Positions 17,368 to 33,948 of a stretch of 64,000 bases of DNA are shown piece by piece; position 1 is the stretch's first letter, and every line of letters starts with the position of its first letter. Origin of the DNA: Sphingobium fluviale (lineage in GTDB: Bacteria; Pseudomonadota; Alphaproteobacteria; Sphingomonadales; Sphingomonadaceae). A model generated the notes under the pieces. That model was not told where the DNA came from, ran no database searches, and worked only from the letters and a program-made list of their open reading frames with translations. A program made the translations under genes and the position numbers. The stretch covers positions 1 through 64,000 of the forward strand of contig NZ_SBKP01000007.1 in NCBI RefSeq assembly GCF_004122115.1. The letters run 5' to 3'.

Positions 17368-18168
17368 TCATCCGCTAAGCGACGCCAAATCCCCCACTGC
17401 TACACGCCCTACCCCCTCCGGCACCGCATTCATACCGAACAGTGCGCCTTCACTATTGAACTGACCCAGCCGCCGTAGCGCCATTGGCACGGCATTGCCC
17501 TCTTGCCGTGCGCCTGTTTCCGGCTGTTGCGTGACTACGATGCAGCGCGAGCAGGGCTTAGGCAGACGCAGGAGGATGCCGCCTACCTCCAATACTCTCC
17601 AGCCGCGTTCCGCCCATGCATTCTCCACGCCGGACAGCACAATGTTTGGACGAAAGCGCTCCATCTCCACTGGTGTATCCAGCACCGCATTGAGCGCAGC
17701 AAGTGAGTCCTCGCTTGTCACCAGAATCGGGAAGCCGTCGGCAAAGCTAACTACATCTCTTGCATTGGAATAGGCCCGGTTCACGGCCCTGTGCGTTGTT
17801 TCCGGCATATAAACGAGGCGCAGTGGCTGGTCGGCCACATCCGAAACCAAGCGGCATGCCTCATTCTTTACCACATAGGCGCCCACCGTGTCGCGCCAGA
17901 CGGTAACGGGTGTCAGCGCGCCATCCGATAAGGTTGCAGGCAGAAGGGCCTCTCCTTCGGACGCGCGCAGGAGGAAGCCGTCTTCGTCGAGGCTCACCGC
18001 GATTCGCGCCAGCGCCGGCACCTCCCTCCGGGTGACGAAGCGGCCCTGAGCGTCGATAATCATCCAGCGCCGATCCCCCGCAAGCCCGCGCGGTGTGACC
18101 TCGGCCTCTTGAAGCATGACCGGGCCGAGGCTCTTCACGGGATAGATGGCAAGCGCGCTTATGTGCAT
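17368..18168 (-). CDS. MOSC domain-containing protein, YcbX/mARC-like
   Basis: A 266-residue protein with an N-terminal MOSC beta-barrel (ISALAIYPVKSLGPVMLQEA and GLAGDRRWMIIDAQGRFVT, PF03476) and a C-terminal MOSC domain (FRPNIVLSG, LRLPKPCSRCIVVTQQPETG, PF03473). The cysteine in KPCSRC is the predicted molybdenum ligand, so it may be a molybdenum-cofactor enzyme that reduces N-hydroxylated compounds, like YcbX. There is no ferredoxin domain as in E. coli YcbX, so it needs a separate electron donor. The ATG at 18168 follows ATGGGGTGATC; a GTG at 18174 is the alternative. It lies just past the rpoC terminator. Confidence 0.85.
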   Translation of the reverse strand: MHISALAIYPVKSLGPVMLQEAEVTPRGLAGDRRWMIIDAQGRFVTRREVPALARIAVSLDEDGFLLRASEGEALLPATLSDGALTPVTVWRDTVGAYVVKNEACRLVSDVADQPLRLVYMPETTHRAVNRAYSNARDVVSFADGFPILVTSEDSLAALNAVLDTPVEMERFRPNIVLSGVENAWAERGWRVLEVGGILLRLPKPCSRCIVVTQQPETGARQEGNAVPMALRRLGQFNSEGALFGMNAVPEGVGRVAVGDLASLSG

Positions 18169-18182
18169 GATCACCCCATAAC

Positions 18183-18217
18183 AAAAGCCCGCCCGGAAGC
18201 GAACCTCCGGGCGGGCT
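18183..18217 (-). terminator. Intrinsic terminator of the rpoB-rpoC operon
   Basis: A perfect 12-bp stem (18186-18197 with 18206-18217; arm AGCCCGCCCGGA) has an eight-base loop and is followed on the minus strand by TTTTGTT. It lies 29 bases past the rpoC stop and only about 20 bases before the start of the MOSC gene, which is on the same strand, so it should separate the two transcripts. Confidence 0.9.
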
Positions 18218-18245
18218 GTTATTTCTGCTCAAGCGAGCGGTGAAC

Positions 18246-22496
<4,251 letters not shown>

Positions 22497-22573
22497 GTCT
22501 TAATCCCTCATCAGAGGTGAAAATTCCTGGGCGAATGGGGGGGGGCACCACAAGAGGCAGCGCCCCATGCCCC
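22497..22573 (-). other. rpoB-rpoC intergenic spacer with a nine-base G/C run
   Basis: The 77-bp spacer holds a run of nine G on the plus strand (22537-22545), that is, C9 in the transcript, inside GGGGGCACCACAAGAGG-type sequence. On the mRNA the flanking GGGGC and GCCCC can pair weakly. The rpoC ribosome binding site lies near 22503-22520 (GAGGTG/GATGAG-like on the minus strand). No terminator or promoter is evident, so rpoB and rpoC are taken as one operon. Confidence 0.5.
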
Positions 22574-26731
<4,158 letters not shown>

Positions 26732-26764
26732 AGTCTCATTCGCCTTTTTGGACGGGTGCAAATC

Positions 26765-26790
26765 AAAAAATCTTTCGCATCGCAGCGAAA
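26765..26790 (-). terminator. Possible attenuator hairpin just before rpoB
   Basis: TTTCGC (26773-26778) pairs with GCGAAA (26785-26790) across a six-base loop; on the minus strand the stem is followed by GA and six T (26765-26770), then GATTTGC. The stem is short and AT-rich at its base, so termination would be partial at best, which would suit attenuation of rpoBC. Confidence 0.35.
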
Positions 26791-26832
26791 ATTCAGCCGA
26801 TTCGCGGACGCAGGCTGGGCCTGCGTCAACGC

Positions 26833-26867
26833 AAAAAAGTGCGGGCCGGGGCTGTCCGATCCGCACT
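26833..26867 (-). terminator. Intrinsic terminator between the FliL-like gene and rpoB
   Basis: On the minus strand AGTGCGG (26861-26867) pairs with CCGCACT (26838-26844); the 16-base loop is itself GC-rich and can extend the pairing. Six T follow (26833-26838 region). It should end transcripts coming from the FliL-like gene, leaving rpoB to start from a promoter inside the remaining 100 bases, or act as an attenuator if the rpoB promoter lies above it. Confidence 0.6.
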
Positions 26868-27017
26868 GTCAGCGATTGGAAACCTCTCGATTTTGTCCCA
26901 TTCGTCGCGGTCTGATCGCCATTCAGACCGTGGCCCGGACAAGGAGAGGCGCAGTGCCCGAAGGCTCCGCGTTCCAACACCATATAGGGTGGCTGTAGGA
27001 AATTGGGAAGGGATAAT

Positions 27018-27458
27018 TTACTGCGCTGCTGCACCCACCCGGATTATCAGCGCCTGGCTGATGCCAGGATCAGCCGCCTTAAGGGCCTTGTCTAGCGCGC
27101 TGACGAGGTGGTTGACGTCAACCGCACTGAAAGGGGAGACGCGCAGGCGGGCAAAGTCCATCCCGGCCACCATCGCCACTGACCGCAGCTTCGCGATCGA
27201 TGTGCCTAGCCGCGCCGCAGCCGCCGGATCATGCGCGCGCAGCACCAGCGTGAAACGCAAAATGCCTTCCATACGCGCACCGTCAATGATCGGCACCGCG
27301 ATCTCGTCCATCGGCACAAGCGTCGCGCTGCCACCCTTGCCCCCGCTTTCGGATGCTTCAGCCGGACCGGCCAGCAACCCGGCGCCCGAAAGCGCGGCCA
27401 TCATGCCAATGAAAAGCGGGCGGCGGGGCAGTGTGAGGCGGCGGCGGAGAGCGGGCAT
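27018..27458 (-). CDS. Secreted FliL-like protein in flagellar neighbourhood (tentative)
   Basis: A 146-residue protein with a signal sequence (basic [18 protein letters not shown], a hydrophobic stretch [12 protein letters not shown], then AEA). The RR pair hints at Tat export. The mature part begins [18 protein letters not shown] and continues [19 protein letters not shown], a run of strands followed by helix-rich [20 protein letters not shown] and a last strand QALIIRV. This order and the start (conserved VP..E..VPI, then an expressive strand pair) recall the periplasmic domain of FliL, which stabilises stators, but identity is weak and FliL normally has a membrane anchor. Placement next to flagellar genes supports the idea. 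Upstream palindrome AGGAAAATG overlaps its ribosome binding site. Confidence 0.5.
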   Translation of the reverse strand: MPALRRRLTLPRRPLFIGMMAALSGAGLLAGPAEASESGGKGGSATLVPMDEIAVPIIDGARMEGILRFTLVLRAHDPAAAARLGTSIAKLRSVAMVAGMDFARLRVSPFSAVDVNHLVSALDKALKAADPGISQALIIRVGAAAQ

Positions 27459-27459
27459 T

Positions 27460-27474
27460 TTCCTATAATAGGAA
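27460..27474. promoter_or_regulatory. 15-bp palindrome TTCCTATAATAGGAA between divergent genes
   Basis: A perfect odd palindrome (7+1+7) placed directly before the start codon of the FliL-like gene (ATG at 27456-27458 on the minus strand) and 38 bases before the plus-strand ATG at 27513. It contains TATAAT on the plus strand and shares TTCCTATAAT with the two boxes between flgE and flbT. It could be a -10 element for the rightward genes and an operator or ribosome binding site (TAGGA) for the leftward one. Confidence 0.5.
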
Positions 27475-27512
27475 GGAAACCCTCAACCGCAGACGTGAAA
27501 GGCCGCGCATTC

Positions 27513-27776
27513 ATGAGCCGGGATCAGAAACCCAAGGCCGTCAAGGCGGTGGCGATAGTTGGAGGCGGCGGTGGCGCACCTGCCGATCATGCCAGCGCGC
27601 CGCAAGGTGCCGAAGAGGAGCACCTACCGGAAGCACACGCCCCGGCTAAGGCTGCTTTGCCGCTTTTTCCGGCACTGCTGTTCCTGATCGGCTGCGCGCT
27701 TGGCGGCGCGGCGCTCACCGCATTGCCGCACCACATGCCGGAACTTGCCGCGTTGCTCTATGGAAACAAGCAGTGA
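27513..27776 (+). CDS. Small hypothetical membrane protein
   Basis: An 87-residue protein with a basic, glycine-rich N-terminal half (MSRDQKPKAVKAVAIVGGGG, then acidic and histidine residues) and one membrane helix near the C-terminus (ALPLFPALLFLIGCALGGAALTAL). I do not recognise a family. GAAAGG lies 10 bases before the ATG. It overlaps the following gene by 4 bp (GTGA), so both are cotranslated, and it diverges from the FliL-like gene with the palindrome between them. FliL-type helpers often come with single-helix partners, but any role in the flagellar motor is a guess from position. Confidence 0.6.
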   Translation: MSRDQKPKAVKAVAIVGGGGGAPADHASAPQGAEEEHLPEAHAPAKAALPLFPALLFLIGCALGGAALTALPHHMPELAALLYGNKQ

Positions 27777-29593
27777 AGCGGGCAGGCTTGCTGGCCGCCA
27801 CGCTGCCGTTGATATTGGGAACGACAGCGCCGGAGGCGGTGCGCCCAGTGCCTGCCGCTCCTGTGGTCTTTGCGAGCCCGGCGCCTGTGATACCGCTCAG
27901 CAGCGCGCGCCTGCCCGGCTTTGCGGCGGAACTCGCCAACCGTCCGCTGCCGCGCGGGCCGGAGTTGTGGGCGGGGCCGTCACCCGAAAGTGCGCTGGAG
28001 CAGCTGGCCGTGGCTCATAACTCTGAAAGGCAGGCTGCGCGGTGGGACTATGCGCTGGGCCAGATCGGCGCGCGGCGCGCGTCAGAAGCGCTCGGCGCTC
28101 TCGATACGATGCTGGCCGACGACGCCGACATGGCGCTAGTGCCGGGCTATCGACTGGCGCGGGGTGTCGCGCTCGCCATGCTTACCCGCCCGGCCGAGGC
28201 GCTGACGATGCTGACCGACCCGATGCTGGCGCGCAACCCGGAGGCGTGCCTGTGGCGCTTGCTGGCGCAGGTGCAGGCACAGAGGGCAGGGCCGGCAATG
28301 GCGGAGCTGAAATGCGCAATCCCGGCGGTGAACGCGCGGCGGCTGGAGAGCGCGGGCACCTTTATTCGCGCTGCGGCCTGGGCGGCGATCCGCACCAACA
28401 ATGCCGGTTCCGCGCTTGATTGGCTGGCGCAACTGCCGGATAATGACGGCGCGGCCAACATCCTGCGCGGTGAGGCGCTGATCGCGCTGGGGAATTTGCC
28501 GGAAGGGCGGTTGCGGCTGGACCGGGTGCGGCAGGGCGGCGGGCCGGAGCACCGGATCGAGGCGGAGTTGGCGCTGGTGGAGGCGCTCGTCGCCCGTCAT
28601 CAAATGCCGGTTCCAGAGGCACTCAAGCGCACGGAGCGCATCTTGTTCCTGTGGCGCGGCGGAGATGTGGAACAGAGAGCGTTCACGCTCGGCTATGATC
28701 TGGCCGAGCAAAAGCGGGATGCCGTAGCCGCATTGCGCTTTGGCGGCATGCTGCTGCGTTATGGCGCGCCGGGTGCGCGGGCGGGGGAGATATTGGCGGC
28801 GTGCCAGCAGCGGATGTTCACCATTCTCGACCCTGCGAGCAAGCTGAAGCTGGAGGACGCGGCGGGGCTGTTCTGGGACAATCGTGACCTTGCACCCACG
28901 GGGCCGCGGGGCGACCGGATGCTGGACCTGCTGGCCGGGCGACTGGCCGGGGCGGGGCTTTATGAGCGCGCGGCGGACTTGCTGAGCTATCAGATGCGCG
29001 CCCGCGCCAAGGATGTAGAGAAAGGCCCCGTCTCTGCGCAGGTGGCGCGGCTCTATCTGCTCGGAGGGCTGCCGGGCAAGGCGATCCTCGCCTTGCGGGA
29101 GAGCGAGCAGCCGGCCTATCCCCCAGCGATCCTTGCCGCGCGGCGGCATGCGCAGGCGGTGGCGCTCTATCAGTTGGGGCGGGTCGGTGAGGCGCTGGCC
29201 CTGACCGAGGACCAGCCGGAGATGGCAGGCCTTCGCGCAGAGATGCTGTGGCGGCGGCGGGACTGGCGCGCACTGGCGGCGGCAGAGGGCGCGGTTCCTG
29301 CCAAAGGGGCGCTCTCAGCTGTCGATCAGGCGCTGATCCTGCGCCGCGCGGTGGCCCTCGCGATGCTGGGGGACGAGCGGGGCGTGGCTGCGTTACGGGG
29401 GCGCCACGGGGCGGCGTTCGCGCGCCTGCCTTCCGGCCCCGCCTTCGCGCTGCTGACCGGCCCGGCGAGCGCGATGACGAGCGATGGTATAACCCGCGCT
29501 ATGGCGGCGATTCCGGTTGTGTCGGTGGCTGGGGAGGATGACGCGCTGCTTGACGCTTTGCCTCCCACGCCCGCGCCACCCCCTCATAAATAA
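27773..29593 (+). CDS. Secreted helical-repeat (TPR-like) protein of the flagellar region
   Basis: A 606-residue protein starting at GTG with a signal peptide (MKRAGLLAATLPLILGTTAPEA). Most of the mature chain is made of alanine- and leucine-rich helix pairs such as RLARGVALAMLTRPAEALTM, LRGEALIALGNLPEGRLRL and YQLGRVGEALALTEDQPEMA, the look of degenerate tetratricopeptide repeats. It should therefore be a periplasmic protein-binding scaffold. No catalytic motif is seen. Its operon with the small membrane protein and its place between the FliL-like gene and flgL suggest a flagellar assembly or motor role, as for other TPR proteins in alphaproteobacterial fla clusters; this is inference. Its 3' end overlaps flgL by 10 bp in convergent orientation. 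Confidence 0.7.
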   Translation: MKRAGLLAATLPLILGTTAPEAVRPVPAAPVVFASPAPVIPLSSARLPGFAAELANRPLPRGPELWAGPSPESALEQLAVAHNSERQAARWDYALGQIGARRASEALGALDTMLADDADMALVPGYRLARGVALAMLTRPAEALTMLTDPMLARNPEACLWRLLAQVQAQRAGPAMAELKCAIPAVNARRLESAGTFIRAAAWAAIRTNNAGSALDWLAQLPDNDGAANILRGEALIALGNLPEGRLRLDRVRQGGGPEHRIEAELALVEALVARHQMPVPEALKRTERILFLWRGGDVEQRAFTLGYDLAEQKRDAVAALRFGGMLLRYGAPGARAGEILAACQQRMFTILDPASKLKLEDAAGLFWDNRDLAPTGPRGDRMLDLLAGRLAGAGLYERAADLLSYQMRARAKDVEKGPVSAQVARLYLLGGLPGKAILALRESEQPAYPPAILAARRHAQAVALYQLGRVGEALALTEDQPEMAGLRAEMLWRRRDWRALAAAEGAVPAKGALSAVDQALILRRAVALAMLGDERGVAALRGRHGAAFARLPSGPAFALLTGPASAMTSDGITRAMAAIPVVSVAGEDDALLDALPPTPAPPPHK

Positions 29594-30489
29594 TCGTTGA
29601 GGCTTAGTTTCGAGAGCTTGGCGAAGATCGAATAGCTCGCCTCCAGCACCATCTGCTGGCGCGTGAGGTCTATCGCCACCTGCGCGAGATCGGCGTCCTC
29701 GTTTTTCGAGACGATATCCTGCCACAGCAGGCTGCGGTCCTGCGCGCGCTGGGTGAGGGTGTCTATCTGCTGCAGGCGCAGGCCATTATCGGCCTGGGCG
29801 GTGCGGAGCTGGGTGAGGCCGCTGTCGAGATAGGTCAGCGCCTCGTTCATCTTGGCGCTCTGGGCCGCGGTCGGCGTGGTGCCGAAGGTGCCGGCTTCGG
29901 CGAGCGAGCGAAAGGCGAGAAAGAGATCGTTGCCCACATCGCTCGCCAGCAGGCCATACTGGATTTGTTGCCCCTCGGCGACTTCGGCGGTCGCCTTCAC
30001 CTGATCGTTGGTGAAGACAGTGGCGGGCGTGGTGCCGATGAGGTTGGCGAGCTGGTCCACCTTAAAGGGTGTATCCAACGTCTGTCCGCCGCCGAACAGC
30101 GCCACCCCGCGCTCGCTGGCGTTAAGGCTGGTGCGATAGCTGTGGAACGCGCCCTCGATCGCCGCCTGAAGGCCGGTGGTCTGCCCGGTGCCGATTGCCT
30201 GCATCAGCGTCTGACGCAGTGACCCGGTTGCGGTGTCGATCGTCGACATGCTGGCGTCGTAGATCGAGAGTGTGGTCGAGACCTGATCGCCGGTGGCGGC
30301 GTGGGCATCGGCGCGGGCGAGCATCGCATGGGCGGAGAGGATGCGCGGCGCCACGCTGCCAAGGTCGGCATAATCGAGCGCCTTCTTGCCGGTGGATATG
30401 CGCTGTTGCGTGACGGCGAGATCGGCCTGTGCGCGCTGGATCGCGCTCGCCATTGTGTTCTGCAGCGGTATGGAGGCGACGCGGGTCAT
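29584..30489 (-). CDS. flgL: Flagellar hook-associated protein 3 (hook-filament junction)
   Basis: FlgL sits between FlgK and the filament. The 301-residue protein shows the flagellin-family terminal coiled coils: N-terminal RVASIPLQNTMASAIQRAQADLAVTQQRISTGKKALDYAD and C-terminal IVSKNEDADLAQVAIDLTRQQMVLEASYSIFAKLSKLSLNDYL-like sequence. It begins right behind flgK (4-bp overlap). The C-terminus NDYL and the absence of a long variable D3 domain fit FlgL rather than flagellin. Third gene of the flgE-flgK-flgL unit. Confidence 0.9.
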   Translation of the reverse strand: MTRVASIPLQNTMASAIQRAQADLAVTQQRISTGKKALDYADLGSVAPRILSAHAMLARADAHAATGDQVSTTLSIYDASMSTIDTATGSLRQTLMQAIGTGQTTGLQAAIEGAFHSYRTSLNASERGVALFGGGQTLDTPFKVDQLANLIGTTPATVFTNDQVKATAEVAEGQQIQYGLLASDVGNDLFLAFRSLAEAGTFGTTPTAAQSAKMNEALTYLDSGLTQLRTAQADNGLRLQQIDTLTQRAQDRSLLWQDIVSKNEDADLAQVAIDLTRQQMVLEASYSIFAKLSKLSLNDYL

Positions 30490-32585
30490 CGCATCATCTC
30501 GATCAGCGTGTCATACATCTGGCTGGCAGCGGTTATCACGCGGGCGGACGCGCCATAGCTGTTTTGCAGTACCACCATCTGCGAGAGTTCCTCATCGAGG
30601 TTCACGCCGGAGAAGCTGTCGCGCCGGTTGACCGCGTCTGCTTTACGCGCGGTGGCGTCGGTCATGCGGTCCTGCGCCAGCGCGGCGGCGGAGCCGATGC
30701 CGCCGACCAGATCGCTGGTGTAGCGTTGCAGGCTCGCCATGCCATGGCCGGAGAAATCACGCACCGCGTTGAGCGCATTAACCATGGAGAGGGCGCCGCT
30801 GACGTCGCCACTGCCCAGCGCCCGGCTGCCGATGGCGATGCCGGACTGGAGCGTAGCGAGCGGCAGGCGGCTGGGGTTGCCGACCAGCTCCTTGCGCACC
30901 GCGCCGCTCTCTATGCCCGCCCATGCGCCGGTGAGGCCCGAAAGAGCGGTGAAAGTGCGCCCGGTGCCTGCCCGATCGGTCGAGTCCGAGGGGATGGAGA
31001 GGCGCGCGCCCGCATAGCCGGGCTGGGGCGTGAAGACGAAGCGGCCCTTCGCGTCCATGCTGACGCTGCCATAGGCGGAGAGCGCGCTGGCGTTGAGGCT
31101 GGTGACGAGCGCGCCGAAGGTGCCGCCCGTCTGCGGGCTGAGCGATGCGCTGGCGAGTTCGCGCCCGGTCGCGTCGCGCAGCATCAGCTCCACCGTCTGG
31201 CCGGTGATGAAGCCATGCGGATCGGTGGCGGCGAAGCCGGTTGGGGTGAGCGCGCTGTCTGCGCTCTGGATCACGTCGTTTAGCCCGAAGAACTGCGAGA
31301 AGCCTACGCCCGCGCGGTCGGACGGCGGGGTTCCTTGGCCGATGGAAAGGCCGTTGCCGGGCGCGGTGGCTATGATGCTGAGCACGCCTTGCGCGTCTAT
31401 GCTCGCGGTCGCTGCGCCACCCAACCCAGCGTTGATCGCGGCAACAGCAGTGTTGACGGTTGCGCCCGCACCCAATGCGCTGAAATCTATCGTCGTGGTG
31501 GCCACGAGTGTGCCCTGCGCGTCCGTCACCGCGAACTGCGCCTGCCCGGAAAAGCCGAGCCGGTCCATGCCCAGCAGCCCGGTGGCTCGTCCGCCGAGTG
31601 CGTTGGGCGGCGGCATGGCGGTGGCGGCGTTGGAGGCGCTGTTCACCGCTTCGGCCAGCCCGCCGAACAGCAGGCCGAGCTGGTCGGTGAAGCCGGGAAC
31701 CACGCTGTCCCGCAGATTGACCAAGCCGCCAATCGCGCCGCCGCTTGCCGCGCCGGAGAGCTGGTCGCCGGTCGATGCGCCGGGAGTGCCCGCGTCATCG
31801 GCAAAGCGGATGGCGATGGGTGGATATTTACCCTGCGCCACCCCGCCGCCGGGGATCGCGTAATCCAGCTGGCGCAGCTGCCGATCAAGCAGCACCTTGC
31901 CGTCCGCGCTGTCAATCGTGATACGCCCGTCGGTCTGGTGGCGCACGGTGACGGAAATGAGGCCGGACAGCTCCTCGATGCTTTGCATCCGCCTGTCTGC
32001 CGCGCCGGAGGAACTGCGCCCCAGCCCATCCAGCCGCGCGACCTCGCCGTTCAGCTGATGGATGCGCAGCAGCAGGCTGTTGGCGCGCTCGACATCATAG
32101 CCGATCTCGGCCTCGACATCGGCTTGCACTTGGTTGGCGTCCTGCCCAAGTTGCTGGAGCGAGGCGATAGCGTCGCGCACTTGCGCCACGAAATTGCCGA
32201 CTGTCTGCGGCGAGTTTGGCAGGCCGGTCATCGCCGTGGCGGCGGCGGAAAGCGCGTCTATGCGCGCAGGGATACCGCCCTCCGCTCCAGGTTGGCCGAG
32301 CAGCGATTGCAGCCGGTCGAGATAGCCTGCCTCCACCTCCGCCCGCCCGGCTTCGCCTGCGCGGCCATAGACCAGGTCTTCGAGGAACTGGTCGGCGATG
32401 CGGCTTGGCTCGCCGACATTGACGCCGGTCACGCGGCCCTGCACCACGGCGGTAGTAAGGCTCACTGCCTCGCGCGCATAGCCGGGCGTGCCGACATTGG
32501 CGATATTGGTGGATACGGTTTTGAGAGCAGCCTGTGCGGCGGAAAGGCCGGATCGGGCGGAGCTGAATATATCCGTCAGCGACAT
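30486..32585 (-). CDS. flgK: Flagellar hook-associated protein 1
   Basis: FlgK forms the first junction ring on the hook. The 699-residue protein starts with the rod/hook-type motif (SGLSAAQAALKTVSTNIANVGTPGY), then has the coiled coil with LLLRIHQLNGEVARL, a large variable middle, and the C-terminal FSGVNLDEELSQMVVLQNSYGASARVITAASQMYDTLIEMM-type helix. Its length is on the long side of the family (usually 450-650), mainly from threonine/glycine-rich beta repeats in the middle third. It lies 13 bp after flgE and overlaps flgL by 4 bp. Confidence 0.93.
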   Translation of the reverse strand: MSLTDIFSSARSGLSAAQAALKTVSTNIANVGTPGYAREAVSLTTAVVQGRVTGVNVGEPSRIADQFLEDLVYGRAGEAGRAEVEAGYLDRLQSLLGQPGAEGGIPARIDALSAAATAMTGLPNSPQTVGNFVAQVRDAIASLQQLGQDANQVQADVEAEIGYDVERANSLLLRIHQLNGEVARLDGLGRSSSGAADRRMQSIEELSGLISVTVRHQTDGRITIDSADGKVLLDRQLRQLDYAIPGGGVAQGKYPPIAIRFADDAGTPGASTGDQLSGAASGGAIGGLVNLRDSVVPGFTDQLGLLFGGLAEAVNSASNAATAMPPPNALGGRATGLLGMDRLGFSGQAQFAVTDAQGTLVATTTIDFSALGAGATVNTAVAAINAGLGGAATASIDAQGVLSIIATAPGNGLSIGQGTPPSDRAGVGFSQFFGLNDVIQSADSALTPTGFAATDPHGFITGQTVELMLRDATGRELASASLSPQTGGTFGALVTSLNASALSAYGSVSMDAKGRFVFTPQPGYAGARLSIPSDSTDRAGTGRTFTALSGLTGAWAGIESGAVRKELVGNPSRLPLATLQSGIAIGSRALGSGDVSGALSMVNALNAVRDFSGHGMASLQRYTSDLVGGIGSAAALAQDRMTDATARKADAVNRRDSFSGVNLDEELSQMVVLQNSYGASARVITAASQMYDTLIEMMR

Positions 32586-32598
32586 GGCGAGGATTTCC

Positions 32599-33900
32599 TC
32601 ATCGCTTGAGGTTACTCACTTCCTGAAGCATGTCGTCCACCGTCGTAATAATGCGCGAAGCGGCGCTATATGCGCGCTGAAAGCGTATCATATTGGTGAA
32701 TTCCTCCGCCAGATCGACGGTAGACCCCTCCAGCGTGCCGGACGAGATCGCGCCCGCGCCCAGCACGGTCGGCTCGTTCAGCGCAGGCGCGCCGGAGCCG
32801 TCCGACATCGAAAAGCCATTGCCCGGCAGGCGCGTGAGGCCATCGGGGTTGGGGAAGGTGGCGAGCGGAAGCTGATACAGCTCGCGCGCGGTGCCGTCTT
32901 CAAAGATTGCGGAGAGGCGGCCCTGCTTGTCTACCTCGACCGAGGCGATGTTGCCGAGCAGGCCACCGTTGACGATCGAGCTGATCATCGCGCTGGTGCT
33001 GCCGAACTGGGTGAGGCCATCGAGGCCGTTCTGTGTGCCGAGTTCGAGCTGGATCGGGTCTGCCGCCGCGCTGTTGGTCCATACCGGTGTGATCGTGCCG
33101 AACAGGGCAGGGCTGCTGTTCGCTACATCGAGGCTGCCGTCCGGGTTGAAGGTGATCGTGCCGCTTACCAGCAGGCCGTTGGCGGCGGTGACGTCGCTCG
33201 CGGGAGTAGCGTATATTTCCGCCTGCCAGACGTTCGGCGCCGTCTTGAGGAAGGAGAGGTTGAGGCGGTGCGGGCCGCCCTGTGCATCAAACACATCGAG
33301 CGAGCGGGAGAAGGCGGGCGTCACCGCACCCGTCGCCATGTTGCCCGCAGCATAGGCGCCGGTGAACGCGGTTGTCGTCGATTGCAGGTTGGCGCGCATC
33401 TGAAGGCGGGTCGTCGCCGTAGCGGTGCCGGTCAGCTCGCCCACTCTAACGGGGCTAAGCGCAGACAGATTGCCGGTGTTGACATAGTTGCCGTTGTTGT
33501 CGAGCGCCCAGCCCTGAAGATAATAGCCCGCGCTGTTGCGCAAAAAGCCCTCCTCATCGGGCCGGAACGAGCCTGCGCGCGTGAATGCGATCTGGTCTGT
33601 CGGGTTGATGCCGCTGCGCGTTACGAAAAAGCCCGCGCCATCTATGCCGAGATCGGTGGTGCTGGAGGAAGCCTGCAGCAGGCCCTGCTTGGAGATCATC
33701 GCATGCGGTGCGGCGGCCACACCGCCCGCAGAATAGGAGGTGACGATCGTGCCGTCGGTCACAAGACTGCGGAACTGTGCCTCCACGCCCTTATAGCCCA
33801 CCGTGTTGATGTTGGTGATGTTGTCGGCCACCGTCGCCATCGCGCTCGATTGCGCGGATAGGCCGGATACGCCTGCATAGAGCGCGGAATATAGGCTCAC
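32599..33900 (-). CDS. flgE: Flagellar hook protein
   Basis: FlgE polymerises into the hook. The 433-residue protein has the N-terminal MSLYSALYAGVSGLSAQSSA with DNITNINTVGYKG, the FlgE/F/G D1 motif (GINPTDQIAFTRAGSFRPDEEGFLRN-like), and the C-terminal VDLAEEFTNMIRFQRAYSAASRIITTVDDMLQEV. FlgF and FlgG are shorter (about 245-265 residues), so FlgE is the best call. It is the first gene of the flgE-flgK-flgL unit; its start faces flbT across a 172-bp divergent control region. Leaderless secretion through the flagellar export gate is expected, since no signal peptide is seen. Confidence 0.92.
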   Translation of the reverse strand: MSLYSALYAGVSGLSAQSSAMATVADNITNINTVGYKGVEAQFRSLVTDGTIVTSYSAGGVAAAPHAMISKQGLLQASSSTTDLGIDGAGFFVTRSGINPTDQIAFTRAGSFRPDEEGFLRNSAGYYLQGWALDNNGNYVNTGNLSALSPVRVGELTGTATATTRLQMRANLQSTTTAFTGAYAAGNMATGAVTPAFSRSLDVFDAQGGPHRLNLSFLKTAPNVWQAEIYATPASDVTAANGLLVSGTITFNPDGSLDVANSSPALFGTITPVWTNSAAADPIQLELGTQNGLDGLTQFGSTSAMISSIVNGGLLGNIASVEVDKQGRLSAIFEDGTARELYQLPLATFPNPDGLTRLPGNGFSMSDGSGAPALNEPTVLGAGAISSGTLEGSTVDLAEEFTNMIRFQRAYSAASRIITTVDDMLQEVSNLKR

Positions 33901-33948
33901 CTTACACCCTCCTCAAAGGCGGCGAGCGCACCACACACTCCCGCTTCC

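Larger units (their letters stand above)
26732..27017 (-). promoter_or_regulatory. Structured leader and promoter region of rpoB-rpoC
   Basis: The 286 bases between the FliL-like gene and rpoB form three hairpins on the minus strand, read towards rpoB: a terminator-like stem at 26838-26867 with T6; GACGCAGGC-N3-GCCTGCGTC at 26807-26827 (perfect 9-bp stem, no T run); and TTTCGC-N6-GCGAAA with a T6 run at 26765-26790, only 34 bases before the ATG. No convincing -35/-10 pair was found by eye. An own promoter plus attenuation in the leader is the likeliest reading. Confidence 0.55.

Noticed and set aside
31335..33861. Plus-strand frames of more than 400 codons opposite flgK and flgE
   Set aside because: Antisense shadows of structural flagellar genes; low-complexity products and no start signals.
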